Positions 42,933 to 57,900 of a stretch of 64,000 bases of DNA are shown here, piece by piece. The first letter of the stretch is position 1; every line of letters begins with the position of its first letter. Source of the stretch: Symbiodinium natans (lineage: Eukaryota > Sar > Dinophyceae > Suessiales > Symbiodiniaceae); contig CAJNDS010000846.1 in assembly GCA_905221605.1 (NCBI GenBank), forward strand, positions 667,501-731,500. The letters run 5' to 3'. The notes beneath the pieces are model-generated. The model made no database searches, had not been told where the DNA came from, and saw only the letters and a list, made by a program, of their open reading frames with translations. The translations under genes were made by a program, and so were the position numbers.

Positions 42933-45900
42933 CTGGGTTCTCTGGTGAACCCTCTGTTGCTGTGGCGTGCATACCACACGAACCATCCCATGAGGTTCCC
43001 ACCCCAATCCCCCCGGAAAGAGGAACTATCCTTAAACCCGATGCTCCGAACCAATCATGTAGAAATTCACAGCCCATGGACCTCTGACAACCTCACGGTT
43101 GCAAGCACGCCTCGCCTGCAGCCGCGATGCTGTGTCCAACTGCCGGGCCACTTACGTAGTGATGCGTTGGGGCCTTGAACCCATTTTGGGCCGAGACGCT
43201 TCGTGGGTGTAAGGTGCCCCTGCTCCTCCGAGAAGTTCGTCGGTAAGACCATGAACCTTAGGGTTCAAGGGCTGTTGGAGGCTGATGATGGCATACATAG
43301 GCTTTCCCCACGAGTTTTTTCAGCAAGACAAATGGACCCCCCCCCCTCCCACCGCATTCTACCCACACGACGGGCCTTGAAACACCCCAACCCTGAACCC
43401 TAATCCCCCGAAATCCCCGAAGCGTCAACTCCTGCAAGAAGTCCCAATTTCGGGACTCTTTGCGCAAAGCCCAAACGCCGGCTTCTTTGGGGTCTTCGTC
43501 CCAGGGTTTAGGGTTTGGGCGGCCTGGGGTTTGAGTAGGATTCAGGATTAGGGCCATGCGCCACCTGAAGATGGGACACCCAGATCGTTTCTGAAGCCTT
43601 GCCTTGCTCCTCATAGGGTTATGGAAGGTTCCAGCCAAGGAAGCTGAGGGGGTTGGTTGTCCAGGGGCTGGCTAGCAGCGAGGGCCTGCAGTTGAGGGAC
43701 CAAACCCCAACTCCCCCTTGAGAACGGCAGCACCACGAACCCTAAACCTCAACTCAGCAAAAATGTCAAGGAGCTTCTGTACCTTGAAGGCGTTGTTGGG
43801 GCAAATCTTGCCTGGTGTGCGCTTGAGCACAGGGCTCAGACATCACGAGACTGCCACAGTTTCAGGGTGGCCGGCCATGGCCACCGGTTTAGGGTTTAGG
43901 GTTTAGGGTTTAGGGTTTAGGGTTTAGGGTTTAGGGTTTAGGGTTTAGGGTTTAGGGCTTAGGGTTTCGAGGTTTGGGCTTAAGTACAAGGTCTTGGCCT
44001 CTTCGACTGTTTAAGATCAGACACAGGCCTACGACAGGAACACCCGGGGTGCCTCCACATTGTGCGGAGCTCTAGGCTTTAGAGCCCTTTCGGGGTTTCG
44101 GGGTTTAGGGTTAGGAGTTAAATTTAGGGTGTTCAGGGGAGGTTGAGGGCAAGAAAGCCTTCTTTCCTGAATGATGCGGCCGAGCTTTTGACAACCCTGC
44201 CGCAGCCCAACACCACAAGGCTGTGACAATCACAACCAGCCGTCTTGGCGAAACCCTAAGCCCCAAGCCCTAATCAGGACCCAATTCCTACACACCTAAA
44301 CTCTGAAATCTAAACCACCCCTACACCATAAACCCTCAATCTCAAGCCACAAACCCAAACCCTTTGTCCCTGCACCCCTAAACTCTCAACCCTACAGCGG
44401 GAAGTTGAAGAACTCCAGAGGCGCCACCCGGAATCCCAAGGTTTGGGGTTGGGGGACAGGGCTTAGGGCTTGGGCTTTGGATGGCTTTGGGGTTTAGGAT
44501 TCCCCGCCTAGGGCTGCTCGGGATTTGTGTTTACTTTCTGGGGGAATGGAGGTTTGGGGTTGGGGTTTGGGGATGGCTTGGCGTTGAGTTCTTGAGTTTG
44601 TTGGCTTGAGGAATTGGCATTTGGAGTTTCGCGGTCGCACTGAGTTCCAAGTTGCCGTTGTTGTTGGCGGACGTCACAGCTTTGGTGATCGTCTCGATCC
44701 AGGTCTGCAAAACGCGGGATTCGGGCCGAATGCTCAAAGAACCCCAGAAGAACCTGGAGGCCTAAACCGCACGTGGCTGCGCCAAGCCACCCGCCCAAGT
44801 GGCTTCGGGTTGCAATGGGCATAGGGCATAGGCTACGGGCTTCTTCAACCCACTCGCAAGAAGTCGATTTTGAATGGCAAGGAAGGGCTGCGCCGCGGGG
44901 CCTTGTCATCCAGCGCGGCGCTGATGGTCTTGACGGCCGGATTCCTGATTTGAGCCGTACCATGCTTGCACCCCAAGCAGTGTCCGCACCCGAAACCCTA
45001 AACCCCAAACTCTAAACCCTAAACCCCAAACCCTTGAGGTCTCCAACATCGCCAGATCCGTTGAAACAAAGGGAAGGAAGCGAGTTTGTCAAAAGATTTC
45101 CTGGGTGTAAATGTAAAGCTCACGACCGCGCACAACTCTGCTAGTTGGTTGTGAGTACCTGGGTTGGGCGTCTGTGCCATCGAGCGGGGTAGCTTTGTTT
45201 GGAAGACTGCGTAGACCCACAGAAGTTTTGTTCAGAGGCATCGGCTTCGGCATTGAATATTCTCTGCCCAGCATCACTCGTTTCGCTCCGGCATCCAGTT
45301 CATCAGTGCCAGGAATCTCGCCATTCGCACCAACAGCCTGCTTGACTACCCATACCATACCATACAGCTTGAGCTTAGTGAGGGTTTACAAGAAGCTTTA
45401 GGCACCGGATGTGTGCTACGCCATGCCTTACTCACGCCCGCACAAAAGCCCGAGCAAGGACTCAAGAAGGATACATGATGGTACAGGCACTACTGATTGG
45501 GTCTTGCAAGGGAGGCGCGTCGTTTGAGCACGGGTCTTTAATGATGGGCTACGGGGGCCAAAACTTCTAAAACAAACATCATGTCCGATAGCATTGAACT
45601 CTTGCTGGAAGAAGATGCGGAAAGTAGCCGGCATCCTGAATAAACATACATAATATACAGTAGGTAAGGGCCCATCTTGAGAGGGTGGCGAACGTCGGGA
45701 CCCTTGATTCAGGGAGCACACTGCGTGGCCCGGTGCCGGTCCTTCAGCGTGATCAGCGCAACGTTAAACTTGCGCTTGTCACCGATCATCATCACCTGCC
45801 GTCATGTCCCACCCCGAACCCTACACCCCCTCTGAACCCTAAACCCTAAACCCTAAACCCGAATCCCTAAACCCTAAACCCAAACCCCAAACCCCACCCT

Positions 45901-48900
45901 CCCGAAAGCCTCGTTAACGCCATCGCAACTGGCCTTGATGTGGTCCTCACCAGGTGCACAGCGGGTCACATGTGTTTTTGTTGACAGACTAGTCTTTCTC
46001 CTGTGAGGAAAGAATGCCTCTTGCCAAATTGCAGATTGCAGGGCTCCGTGGCTTCTAAAACGCAGGCGCTGGCCCTTCAACACCCTAGCCTACACTGGGT
46101 GGAGCTCTCTGTGAAGTAAAGTAAAGTCGGGGCTTGCGGCTCTCCTCTATGGGTACTGGTGCGATGTTCTCGCCGCCATCGCCGATGATCCTCAGTCAAT
46201 GTTGTATAGGGGCTGACGCTTGCTGCGCTGCTGGGCAAGGAAGAACTCTGGGTCATAAAAGATGCGGGTTCCAACTGCAAGAGTACGTAGTCAGAGACAG
46301 CAAGCCTCCTTGCATGGTACGCCCCCCCCACATCCCGCCCACCTACACCTTGACACCTTTCCAGGATTGGGCTATTGGGCCTTATAATCCCCATAAGGAA
46401 CTGTATGAAGAGCCGTTTAAGGGATTATAGGGTATAATAGCCCCTTTTAAGGGTTGTAGGGTAGAATTGCCCTTTTTAAGGGGTTATAGGGTATAATAAG
46501 CCCATCCTGGTTACACCTTTTTGCAAGACTCCACTGCGCACCCTAAACGGACTCCCAAGCCTCTCATGCCGTGGCTTCCCTATGCTTCCTTAAAGGGGCA
46601 ACCCTAAACCCTAAACCCTAAACCCTAAACCCTAAACCCTAAACCCTAAACCCTAAACCCTAAACCCATACTAACCTCGCAGTGCTAGGGGTGTGGGCCC
46701 ATCAAAGATATGAGATCCAAGCTGCAACTCCTTGAAGCGCCCCGTGATCTTCAGCATGCCGCTCTCGGTCATCATGCCCTGGATTCCCTACACTTCTGCC
46801 GGTTTAGGGATTAGGGTTTAGGGTGTAGGGTTTAGGGTTTAGGGTTTAGGGTTTAGGGTTTCGGGTTTCGGGTTTAGGGTTTAGGGCTAAGGGCTACAGA
46901 CCCAAGACGAAACCCAAGAGGAACCTAGGAATAAAATGGGTGCCCAAAGGGGCTTATGAAGGGACCCTGAACTCTGAAAAAATGGGAACAAAGGCCCACT
47001 CTGGGTCCTGGAATTTAGAGCCCTTGAGGCCTTAAGGCCACAAGAAGTATGCCCCTCAATGCAGGAGTTCATCAAGAGCCCATTCAGCCAGCTGCACTGG
47101 TTGTCTTGCAGCTTGCAATAGAAGCAACACCAATGCCTCGCGAGCCCATCCCGTAACCAAGCATCCGCAGCGGTTCGCGATGTTAAAACTTCTGGCTTCG
47201 GGATTGGCTTTCTGCGTGCACACCCTAACTCTTGAAACCCTAAAGCCTAAACCCTAAACCCACATAACTTCCTTGTTCTTAGAAAGAGACGCGGGTACCC
47301 GCCCTTTAACCCTGTAACCCTAGAACCCTAGAACCCTAAACCCTGTAACCCCAGAATCCTAATTTCTTGGCACAGTCCACGCGCTTGGTCCTTGTCGCCG
47401 GAGTGCATCCAGCCCTCCCGGTCGATCGCTTCCTCGGTCTTCTTTTCAATCCTTGGCTTCGGTTTAGGGTTTAGGGTTTAGGGTTCAGGGTTCAGGGTTC
47501 AGGGTTTAGGGTTTAGGGTTTAGGGTTTAGGGTTTAGGGTTTAGGGTTTAGGGTTTAGGGGTTAGGGGTTAGGGTTTAGGGTTTAGGGTTCTAGGGGTGC
47601 ATAGACAGCACCCTCAAACCCCCCAAGATCCTTAGAAACCCGGAAGCCAAAGCCTTCTGACCTCTGAACCCCCTAGAACCCTGATGACTCATGAACCCTG
47701 AACTTGCCAGCCCATCCTTGAAGTATCCCAAAACCTTGACAACTTCTTTCAGCAACTCACAAGCTCTTGCCGCCCTACCCCCCCCCCCCCCCCCCCAGCT
47801 CTGAATCTTGTCCTTAATGAGATTATCATGCCCCATATTATACTCCCTATTGAGGACTGTTAGCATAAGGGGGAATATCCCAACCGAAACCCGAAACCCG
47901 AAACCCGAAACCCTAAACCCCAAACCCCAAACCCTAAACCCCTAAACCCTACCCCCCAAACCCTAAACCCTAAACCCTACAAGGCCCTAGAAAGCTGAGA
48001 CGTGCCAAGGCGCGATCGTATGTGGGCTTCCCCGAGGTCCGGCTGGGCCAAGTAGCCCATCCTGCAACAGGGTTTAGGGGTTGAAGGTCTATAGGGTTTA
48101 GGGTGTAGGGCTTAGGGTGTAGGGTTTAGGGTGTTTAGGTTTAGGGTTTGGGGTTTCGGGTTTAGGAATTAGCTGTAGGTTTGCCTCGGCCCAAGAGGAA
48201 CCTAGGAATGAAAAGGGTGCCCCGTTTTTGCTAAAAGGGGCTGGTAAGGGAACCTAACCCCCCCCCCCCCCCCCCCAAAAAACGGGAACTCTGGGCCCTA
48301 CTCCTGTTCCCCTTGGGCTTCATATGAGGAAAAAGACAACAAATTCCTTAGGGGGCTAGTAGTACTGTAGGTTTAAGAGTTGAAGGAAAAGGGCCCCCAA
48401 CGCTATTGAGGGTGCTTCTTCAGGGAGCCAAACTCTACGTCACCATGAGTTGGATGACTGAGAGGTGGAGGTCTGCAGACGTCTGTCTCCATCAGGAAGC
48501 TAAGCGTTGACAAAGCCCTCTGTGCCTAAACCCTAAACCCTAAACCCTAAACCCTAAACCCTAAACCCTAAACCCTAAACCCTAAACCCTAAACCCTAAA
48601 CCCTAAACCCTAAACCCTAAACCCTAAACCCTAAACCCAAACCCTGAACCCTGAACCCTAAACCCTAAACTCGAATGCCCTGAAGATTGTTTGACCAGGA
48701 GGCATGATGTTTCGGCCGCGGAAGCACACTTCGCCTGTTGCGAGTTGTGAAGCACCAGCAGTGGACAGGAGGTTTAGGGTTTTTGTTGGGTTTTTAGGGC
48801 TTTTTAGGGCTCTTTAGGGTTTGTTGGGGTTTTTAGGGCTTAGTAGGGCTCTTTAGGTTTTTTGCTTTTTTAGGGCTCTTTAGGGTTTGTTGGGGTGTTT

Positions 48901-51900
48901 AGGGCTTTTTAGGGCTCTTTAGGTTTTTTTGTTAAGGGCATTTTAGGGCTCTTTAGGCTTTGTTGTGGTGTTTAGGGCTTTTTAGGGCTCTTTAGGGTTT
49001 GTTGGGGTTTTTAAGGTCTTTAGGGTTTGTTGGGGTTTTCTTTAGGGCTTGTTGGGGTTTTTAGGGCGGGTTTTGTGGCTTTTTTGGGGCTTTTTAGGGC
49101 TCTAGAGCTTTTGGGGTTTTGACGGCTTTTTGGGGCTGTTGAGGGCTTTTTAGGGTTTTGGGTTTGAAGGTTTTAGGGTTGTAGGGTTGTAGGGTTGTAC
49201 CCCCCTTGGGAGCATCAGGGTGAGATGCAGAAGATCTCCAAGAAATACAACGTCTGTGTAATTCACCATGTAGCACCGCACAGGAGAAGGCCTTGAAATG
49301 CTTCGTCAACGTTGTCCAGGCTGGGTGTCCTCGCCCAAAAGAGTTCCAATGCAAGAGTCGCGCGCCCTGATCCCTAAACCTGAAGTCCTAAATCCTAACC
49401 CTAAACCCTAAACCCTTGCTGGAGGATCCTGCCACACCCCAGCCCTGTGCAAACGGCGGAAAGCAGGTCCTGGGACACTCCTGCTTCTTGTTGATATCGT
49501 CAGGGTCCACCTCCCCCCACACCAGGGTCTGCAGATTCTTCTGTCAAGCCTTTGGGGCCCTCAAGAAACAACACAAGCCCGAGCACCCGAAGCCGAAGGT
49601 CTCTGAACTCCATATCCTGATGAGCAGGACCCCTTCGCAAGAACGGCTTGGGGCCAGGATGTAGGGCTTAGGCAAGCCCATTCTTCTTGGAAACCTTGGA
49701 ACAAGAACCACAACAGCAATTACCATGGCAGTGGAAAACGCAGCAATAACTCTCACAGCAGCAGTCGCAATCATAACGCTCGCCAAAAAAGCCAAGGAAT
49801 GAAAGCCAAAAGATAATGGCAATTCGCCGCGGCCGAGAAGCGTTTGGAACAAGCAGACACGGATCCCGTCTCCTTCCCCCTAACCCAGCCCTTCCCGCCA
49901 TGCCAAATTTTGTGACGCGCCCAATCCCCCCCGCCCGCCCCCCCCCATCGCCCTGTCGGCGGACCCCCCCTGCCTTGAAAACCCCTTCCCTGGACCCCCC
50001 TCTTTCTTTTGGCCCTCTTTCCTCCTTTCCTGTACAATTACGTCACACTGCGTCACAGAAGGGAGCATAGATGCCTACCAGGCTGGTCACATCTAGTCAC
50101 CCCGCTTGCAGGGTGTCCTCTCAGCCTCCTCTCAACTGACACGACTTGAAGCAATCCATGGATAATTTGCTACATTAGAATATTTCTTATTTTTTGATAT
50201 TCTTATATTGCAGTATATATATATATATATATACATATATGTTTACATATATATATATATATAGATATGTACATTTTCTCATCTGATTCTGTTGCTATGT
50301 TGTCTGGCCGTCGCCTTGAACACCTTCACCTCCACGCCATTGTTCGCGTGGCCTGTGGCTGTGCCACAAGAGTCGGCTGCTGGGACTCGAAGCGTACCCA
50401 GGTATGACCGATACTACCCTTAGAACCGTATCCTCTTGGGCTTTACATAAAAAAAAGTCCCAAGGGGGATATAGTGACCCTGAACCACTCAAGAGCAAGC
50501 TGCAGACACGCACATCTTGAGGAGCTTACGCTTAAGTTCCCATAACATGGATAGCAAGGAATAGTAACAGTAAGAACACCGTAGTATGGCAACTGAACTC
50601 AACATGGTGTTTGTCAATGGATTGAAAAACCTTAAAGCTCTACGCTTGAAGTCCCTATGCCTGTACATTCCAAGCCCTCCGTCCCCAACAACCCTAAACC
50701 TTAACCCCACAAAACCCTAAAAAAGCCTGAAAACCCTAAAAACACTCAAAACCCTAAAAACCCTCAAAACCCTAAAAGCCCTAAAAGCTCCACAAGCCCT
50801 AAAAGCCCTAAACACCCCCCAAAAAAAAACCACATGGCTTGTAGTCAGAGGCGCCGCAGGAGCCCCACAAGTGAGCGGCGTGGGAGGACACTGTGGAGAG
50901 GCCGGTGCACTCCTCGGATCGGTGATCACTCTTTAGGGTTTAGGGTTCAGGGTTTAGGGTTCAGGGTTCAGGGTTCAGGGTTCCGGGTTCAGGGTTCAGG
51001 GTTCAGGGTTCAGGGTTTAGGGTTTAGGGTTTAGGGTTTAGGGTTTAGGGTTTAGGGTTTAGGGTTTAGGGTTTAGGGTTTAGGGTTTAGGGTTTAGGGT
51101 TTAGGGTTTAGGGTTTAGGGTTTAGGGTTTAGGGTTTAGGGTTTAGGATCACTCTCCCTCAGGGCCCCAGGTGCCTACTTGGGGAAGACTTGGGCCTTAC
51201 ATTCGAAATGGCCTCATTGAGTTCATTACAGTAATTAAACTAAGCAAAGTGCTTGCTGTGTAGGGGCTTTGGGGCCCAAGTTTGTAGTAATGAGGCATAT
51301 GTTGGGTCTAGGGGATTCTTAACTTGCTGAGGGAGCAAGTGGCCATCATGAAGATGGAGCGTAAAGGATGTGGTACCCCCTTAAGTTCTGGTTCCTTCGC
51401 ACGAGCTAAGTTTCTTTGGGTTTAGCTTAGCTGTTAAGGGGGGTTTTAGGAACGTAGCAGGAGCTAAGTTTCTTTGGGTGCATTCTACGAGATTTGGCGT
51501 TTAAGGGGGTTTTTAGGGGGGGGGGGGGAGGGGGTAGGGGGGGTACGACGAGGTTCAGGCGGGTTCGAAGGTTTTCTTCCGAGGGTTTTAATTGGGGTTG
51601 ATTTCTCAGGGCTTCGGAGCTTTGCCAGCATTGGGGCTTACCCTAAATATCCCTAAATCCTAAACCCTAAACCCTCAACCCTAAATTAGGCTTCAGGATG
51701 TGTTGGGGCTTTGTGACTTAGAGGGACTTTCCGGGGGTTGGGGAAACTCCAGGAAGGTCAAGGGTTCGTGGGGGCTTTTGGGATTTAGCAGATTTTCTCT
51801 TTGATTCATTCTTCGTATTGCCTTTTTTAAAAGCCATATCTATCTACCCTTTTCTTTGGTTGGTTGGGTGGGACGGGGGGTGGGTGGCTTGAAACCCTAA

Positions 51901-54900
51901 ACCCTAAACCTTAAACCCTAATTCAGGGTTGTGGAGGCTGGCTTGGGGGGCCCTATGGCCATGCACCAGGACAGGCTGCAGACATGCCATAGAGCTCGTT
52001 GATACCAATACCTGACTTTTCAGATGTTTAGGGTTTAGGGTTTAGGGTTTAGGGTTTAGGGTTTAGGGTTTTGGGTTTAGGGTTTAGGACCTTACATTAG
52101 TCAGGGCCAGCCGAAGGTTAAGCCGGTTCAACATTCCGCGGCCCTCCGCCTCAATTGAAGGGGGCTTATATATCTGAGGTTAACATTAACCGGGTTCTTG
52201 TTCAGAAACTTAAGAATTAAGTCACCGAATTTGAGTCATGCAACAAGTAGTACTCCACACTTATGTTGCCCTGAATAGAGAAACGTAGCTTCTGAGTTCC
52301 TTAACAAGAACACTCCTCAAAAACCTCTCTGCGATACGAGCTGCCCAGGGATCCAAAGTATTCCAACGTGTCCACACGGATCGGAGCGGCACCTTCTCTC
52401 TGCGTTTTCGGGGCGTTTGCACGGGTGAGGGTTTAGGGTTGTAGGGTTACAGAAGTGCTGCGGGGCCTACGACTCTAGAGGGTTTGAGGCTATGTAGGGG
52501 CTTAGGGATTAAGGGTCCAGGTTCGGAACCAGCACTGTGCGGAGACGTTCCGTTCAGTGGCTCACCCTACACTCCAATGCCCAGGCCTGTGAGCCATCCA
52601 CCCTAAATCCTAAACCCTAAGCCCTAAACCCTAAACCCCAGGAAGCAAGAAGAGCAAACCCCGAGCCTGTGGCCCCAAACTTCAACGCGTCCATGCCCAG
52701 CGCCGCCTGCTCCGAGTGCGGACTTAGGGGAAACTTCTCCGGCTGGCGCCGAACCCTGCTCAATCATAAACCCTATAACCTATAACCCTAAACCCTAAAC
52801 CCTAAACCCTAAACCCTAAACCCTAAACCCTAAACCCTAAACCCTAAACCCTATAACCCTAAACCCTAAACACCAAACCCTGCTTCGGGTTCTTGAGGCC
52901 TTGAGGCGCTTTGGTACTTGAGCACCTTGTGGAAGGCCATTGATGGGTTTGAGGGGAGGTAGGCTGTTTAGGGTTTAGGGTTTAGGGTTTAGGGCTTAGG
53001 TGATCTTTACGATTTGGGCTTCCAGATCCGGGCCTTCACGTTGTGCAGCACGACTTTGTCTGCAATCGTATACCCGAAGGGCTTGGAGCCATCGCCTCTG
53101 ACCCAAGCTCGCAGGGTTTATGGTCTATAGGGTTTAGGTTCAAAAGGGCTTGGGGCTCAAGTTAGGGCTCTAATGTTTAGGGTTTAGGGTTTAGGGTTTA
53201 GGGTTTAGGGTTTAGGGCTTAGGGCCCGCAGGAGGCCTTGACCTCCATACTTAACTTGGTAGTTGGGGGGTCCACCTGGATCCCTTCCAGGGTGGGCACC
53301 TCGGCTGGTCGTGCGCCCTAAGCTGCAAGTCTCGGCTCTGTCGTCCTATGAACCTGGGGTTTAGGTTTTAGGGTTTAGGGTTTAGCGTTCAGGGCTCGGT
53401 TTGTTCGGCAACGGTTCGGTGATCCAATTCTTAGGGCTGGAATCGCGACACCCTACGCCCAAAACCATACTCAACTCGGAAAACTCCCACAGTGAGCCTG
53501 AATCATTGCAAACATTTCTCCTTGATGACCTGAACTACCCCGAAACCCCTGAACCCCTAAACCCCGAAACCCCAATCGAAACTTAACCGTGGCCCCTGTT
53601 CGCCCAAGTCCGCTGCATGGCTTAGCTTTGGAATATCCCCTGGAAAAAAGGTACACACCTTTTAGGTACAAGTAGCTCTACTAGGAACCCAGAATTAAAA
53701 AAAAAAACTGTAAAAAACAAAGTATATACCTAAAAAGTAGCTATGATAGGAACCCAGAAACCCTAAACCCTAAACCCTAAACCCTAAACCCTAAAAAGTA
53801 TTAACGTATAGTACTCCAGAATCCAGATGGCCTCCCATCAGGCAGTTCTTGGAGTGCTGGAGACCCAAACCTTTCGCCCAGGCCGCAATGGATGCCTTGA
53901 GACCTGCTCCGACATGCCAGGGTAGGGTTTAGGGTTTAGGGTTTAGGGTTTAGGGCTTAGGGCTTAGGGCTTGGGGTTTGGGGTTTGGGGTTGGGGGTTT
54001 GGGGTTTAGGGTTTGGGGGTGATTCTGGGGTTGTTGTACGGTTTTTTTATAGGGCCAGTATAGGGTGATTGTAGGGTGACTAGGGAGTTGTTATAGGGTT
54101 ACTTGGGATGTTGTTTAGTTTAGGATTTATCCACTATACGTATTCTCACGGGAAACTCTGGGACTTTCTTCATTCGCCAACAGGTAGGGAGATTCCACCC
54201 TAGTATCGTTCAAGCGCAGTCATCGTGCAAGTGTGGATGTATCAAAGGCGCTTGGGTCTGCAACATGCGAATCATTCATGGAACTTTGGTGGTTCTCTGG
54301 AGGCCTGTAGGCGCACTTCGTTTTAAGGGTTTGCGAAACACACCGAAGAGCCGAACGTTAGGGAACGATCGGGCTGAAGGACCAGGAGCTTGCCTGTGTT
54401 TGCCGCGCCAATTGCACGCAGCTTGTCAGCGATCCTCACTGTTTCAACGGCGTGTGGAAGACTTGGGAAGGGCGACGATTCAGCTGTTTCTCTGACCACT
54501 TACAAGGTGGGTGTGCTGGGGTGCAATTACAAGGGTTGGTTTTGGGTTTAGGGTTTTGGTTTGCCAGCTTCAGCGTGGCCGGATTCCAAGCATCTGGTGC
54601 GAGACTTCCGGCCTTGCCCCTGCACCTGTACCCTGGCTCCCGCGTGTTTCGAGCCATCTCTTTGCTAATACGGCTGATGAGGGTCTCACATGCGCATGGC
54701 GTCGCATCGGATTCTCTCACGCGCGCAATTTCTGGCCCAAAGCCCCGACAAGCCCTCAACGACAAAGACCGCGCAAGATTAAAAACGCATCAGCCATTCG
54801 GAACTTGGATTATGGGGGGGGCTTGCAGTTCTCTTGGGGACTCTAGGGTTCAGGGTTTACGGTTTTCTGTTTTGTTGGTTGTTTGTTGCAGCCTATACTG

Positions 54901-57900
54901 TTAACGCTAAACCCCCCAACAAAAGCAGAACCAGGGAGGTTTAGGCTCGTCCAAGCGGCTTCTCCCACACCAAGGGCACGCCCAAGAAAGTGGTTGGGCG
55001 TGCTGCGCACAGCCGATCCTGCGGGACTCAAAGTGGGAGTTTCCGAAAATCAAGGGTCCCCGTTTTGAATAAGCCCCTTTCAAGAAGGGCTTCTGGGATT
55101 CTACTACATTTGGGGGGGGGGGTGCGACGTAAAACACCTCAACAGTTCAGGGCTCAGGGCGAATGAAGGTTGCAATCTTGAGCACGATTGCGGGGAATTT
55201 GATCATCAGTCGCTCAGCATTCAAAGCCGAACCCCTATCTCAAAAACACAGAGCAACACCCCACACCCTAAAGCCGGAGACCCCAAACCAAAACCCTACA
55301 AACCCTACACTACCAACCCTCTAATTATACCCTGTAGACCCTACAGACCCAAAACACCGATAAAAACACCGCCTGAGACCGCTAATAAACAGCCATAAGC
55401 CCCAGGAACGGCAGATTATACCAAGAGGGAGCCCTGCCTTGAGAGAGCCTGCCTTCAGGTCGTAGGGGCGGGCGAAGTACACCGTACACCAGCCTGGCCT
55501 TGGGTTCAGGGGGCCTTAGGGGTTTGAGTAGGTGTCCCAGAGCTTTGTGAGGATTTTTTGGGGTTGAAAAGGGGGGGGGGGATAGGAGGAGGAGGAGGGT
55601 GAGCATTCCCTGCAAGTGAGTGGTCGAGCAAGAGAGCTGCCACTGCGTAGAGGTGCACTGAGGCACAAGAGAGATGGCCAAAGATGAAGACGAAGGCCTG
55701 TTTGATGTCCTTTGGAACTCACTGACACACCAAAAGCGCGCACAAAGAAAAACATAAGAAGTCTGAGAAGAACACCTCCTGCGGCAAAGAGCACGAGGAA
55801 AGCAAGAAGAGCGACTACCTCAGAGTGACCTTTGCTCAAGAGCATTGCACAATAATGCTTGGAAGTGTGAAACAAAAAACAATGTAAGCACCTCCTTGCC
55901 CAATGCATGCCTCGCCCGAGGGAAGCGCTAGGGAGTGCTGAGGTATACAGAGTATAGAGGCAGAAGGCACCAAAAGCCCAAAATTAATGCTTCTGTAAGC
56001 CCTCGGACTTGAAGCCTCAACCCTACGCCTTGAAGCACAATCCTTGATGTACCATTGGCATCAGCATGAAGCCATCTGAGGGGCGACTTGGCCGTCAGAA
56101 CCGGTGGAACGCCTCACGGACGCCGTGCACTGGGAGAGGCGGGTTGTCGGGGGTTGAGTCATGTGGCCTTCGGTGATTTCAGGAGTCGATGAACCTTCAG
56201 AAGGTTTCGTCCCCAGGGTTCACGGTTCCTAATACCAAAGAAAGCGTCCTCTACGTGGTACCTCTTTGCTTGCTCAGGCGCTTCCTATCCAGGGCTTCCA
56301 TGCTGGAGAGGGGTGCGGGTAGCAATATTGCACTAATGTTAAATGCGTCCAAGGCACACATATCGCACATGAGCCCGGCGACGTGCGACAAAGGCAAGTA
56401 GGACATGATGCGCTCCTGGCCACACGGTGTGTCCAATAAACCCCTAAACCCCAACAGAAATCCACCCTTCACTGTCGCTTGTAGGGGACGGCCGAACCCC
56501 TGCACCTCAAACCGTACCTCCTCAAGCCTTCAGCAACGGGTCGAGGCAAACAACCTCAAACCCACATTGATGACTCGACCTCAAGTCGTTTCCCAGAAAA
56601 CGGAGAAAGAAAGCGTGAGAAGGGGAGAGAGGGAGAGAGCGAGAGCGAGAGTGAGAGAGACAAAGAGGACGAAGGAAACGACGACAGAGGGCGAGAAACA
56701 AAGAGACCGGATGGAATCACGGTTGGGCAGAAGGCACTGTAGGCAGTTGAGAGTACAGCTGTAGCAGCCTGCAACCACACCAAACCTCAGGAACCTGCCT
56801 GCTGTGCAGAGGTGGCAATATCGTGGATCTTCCCGATCGTTGAAAGGAACACAGCGGTTGTCTGGAAGATCAGCGAGTCCTCAGTGTAGGGCGCGGGGTT
56901 CTGATTGCGAAAGCGTGACGAACAGAAAACGATGCGCGCGCTGTGGGCTGTCAATGAGCAGCCCCTAGATGCTCTGGAGGCCCCGAAGCTGGTTCTTAAG
57001 GCCTCAGGGGCCAGTTTTTGGGGTGTCTCTGGCGCAACTCAGAGCATATTTTCTGAACATCTTCGCCTGAGAACGAGGTTCTGAAGCATAAAAATCAAAG
57101 ACCCTAAGGCTGTGCGGTGGTTCTTAGATTCCAAGTTCTGTCTTTTTCCCGACTTGTTGGTTTTTGGGCTGGATGTCGCAGGAGAATCTCAAATGAGTCA
57201 TTCACTGTTCCACCATTTCACGTCCTGTAAACCCCCTCTGTAGTCGTGGTACGAGGTCGCTAAACATAGTTCTCACCCTTGTGCATGATACCAACTGCCT
57301 TGCATCGGATTAAGGCCTTGCTCGTGGTACATACTTTCTAGTATGTCAATGTGTATGTACTATATTGTATTAGGAATTATACTGCTGGCGCTGAACCCTG
57401 CGAGTATGAATCCGAAACCCCAAAAAGCCGCGGAGGTCAGAGAAGGAAGCCGGGGGTCGTGGGAGAGCATGACTGCCTTCGGCTCGCCCGTGGTGCCAGA
57501 CGTGTACCTGAAAGCAGCGCTGCCAGGGACTTCGAGGGTTTAGGGTTTAGGGTTTAGGGTTGAAAAGGTTTAGGGTTTAGGGTTTAGGGTTTAGGGTTTA
57601 GGGTTTAGGGTTTAGGGTTTAGGGTTTAGGGTTTAGGGTTTAGGGTTTAGGGTTTAGGGTTTAGGGTTTAGGGTGGTTTGCCATGGGGCACCTTGGAATC
57701 CCAGATCTGGATCGCATGCGAAGCATATTAGGAATCTAAGTGCACATGGAAGTTGGGTTGTAAAAGTCGTGAGGAGGTGCGGGGTTTAGGGTTTAGGGTT
57801 TAGGGTTTAGGTTTTAGGGTTTAGGGTTTAGGGTTTAGGGTTTAGGGTTTAGGGTTTAGGGTTTAGGGTTTAGGGTTTAGGGTTTAGGGTTTAGGGTTTA

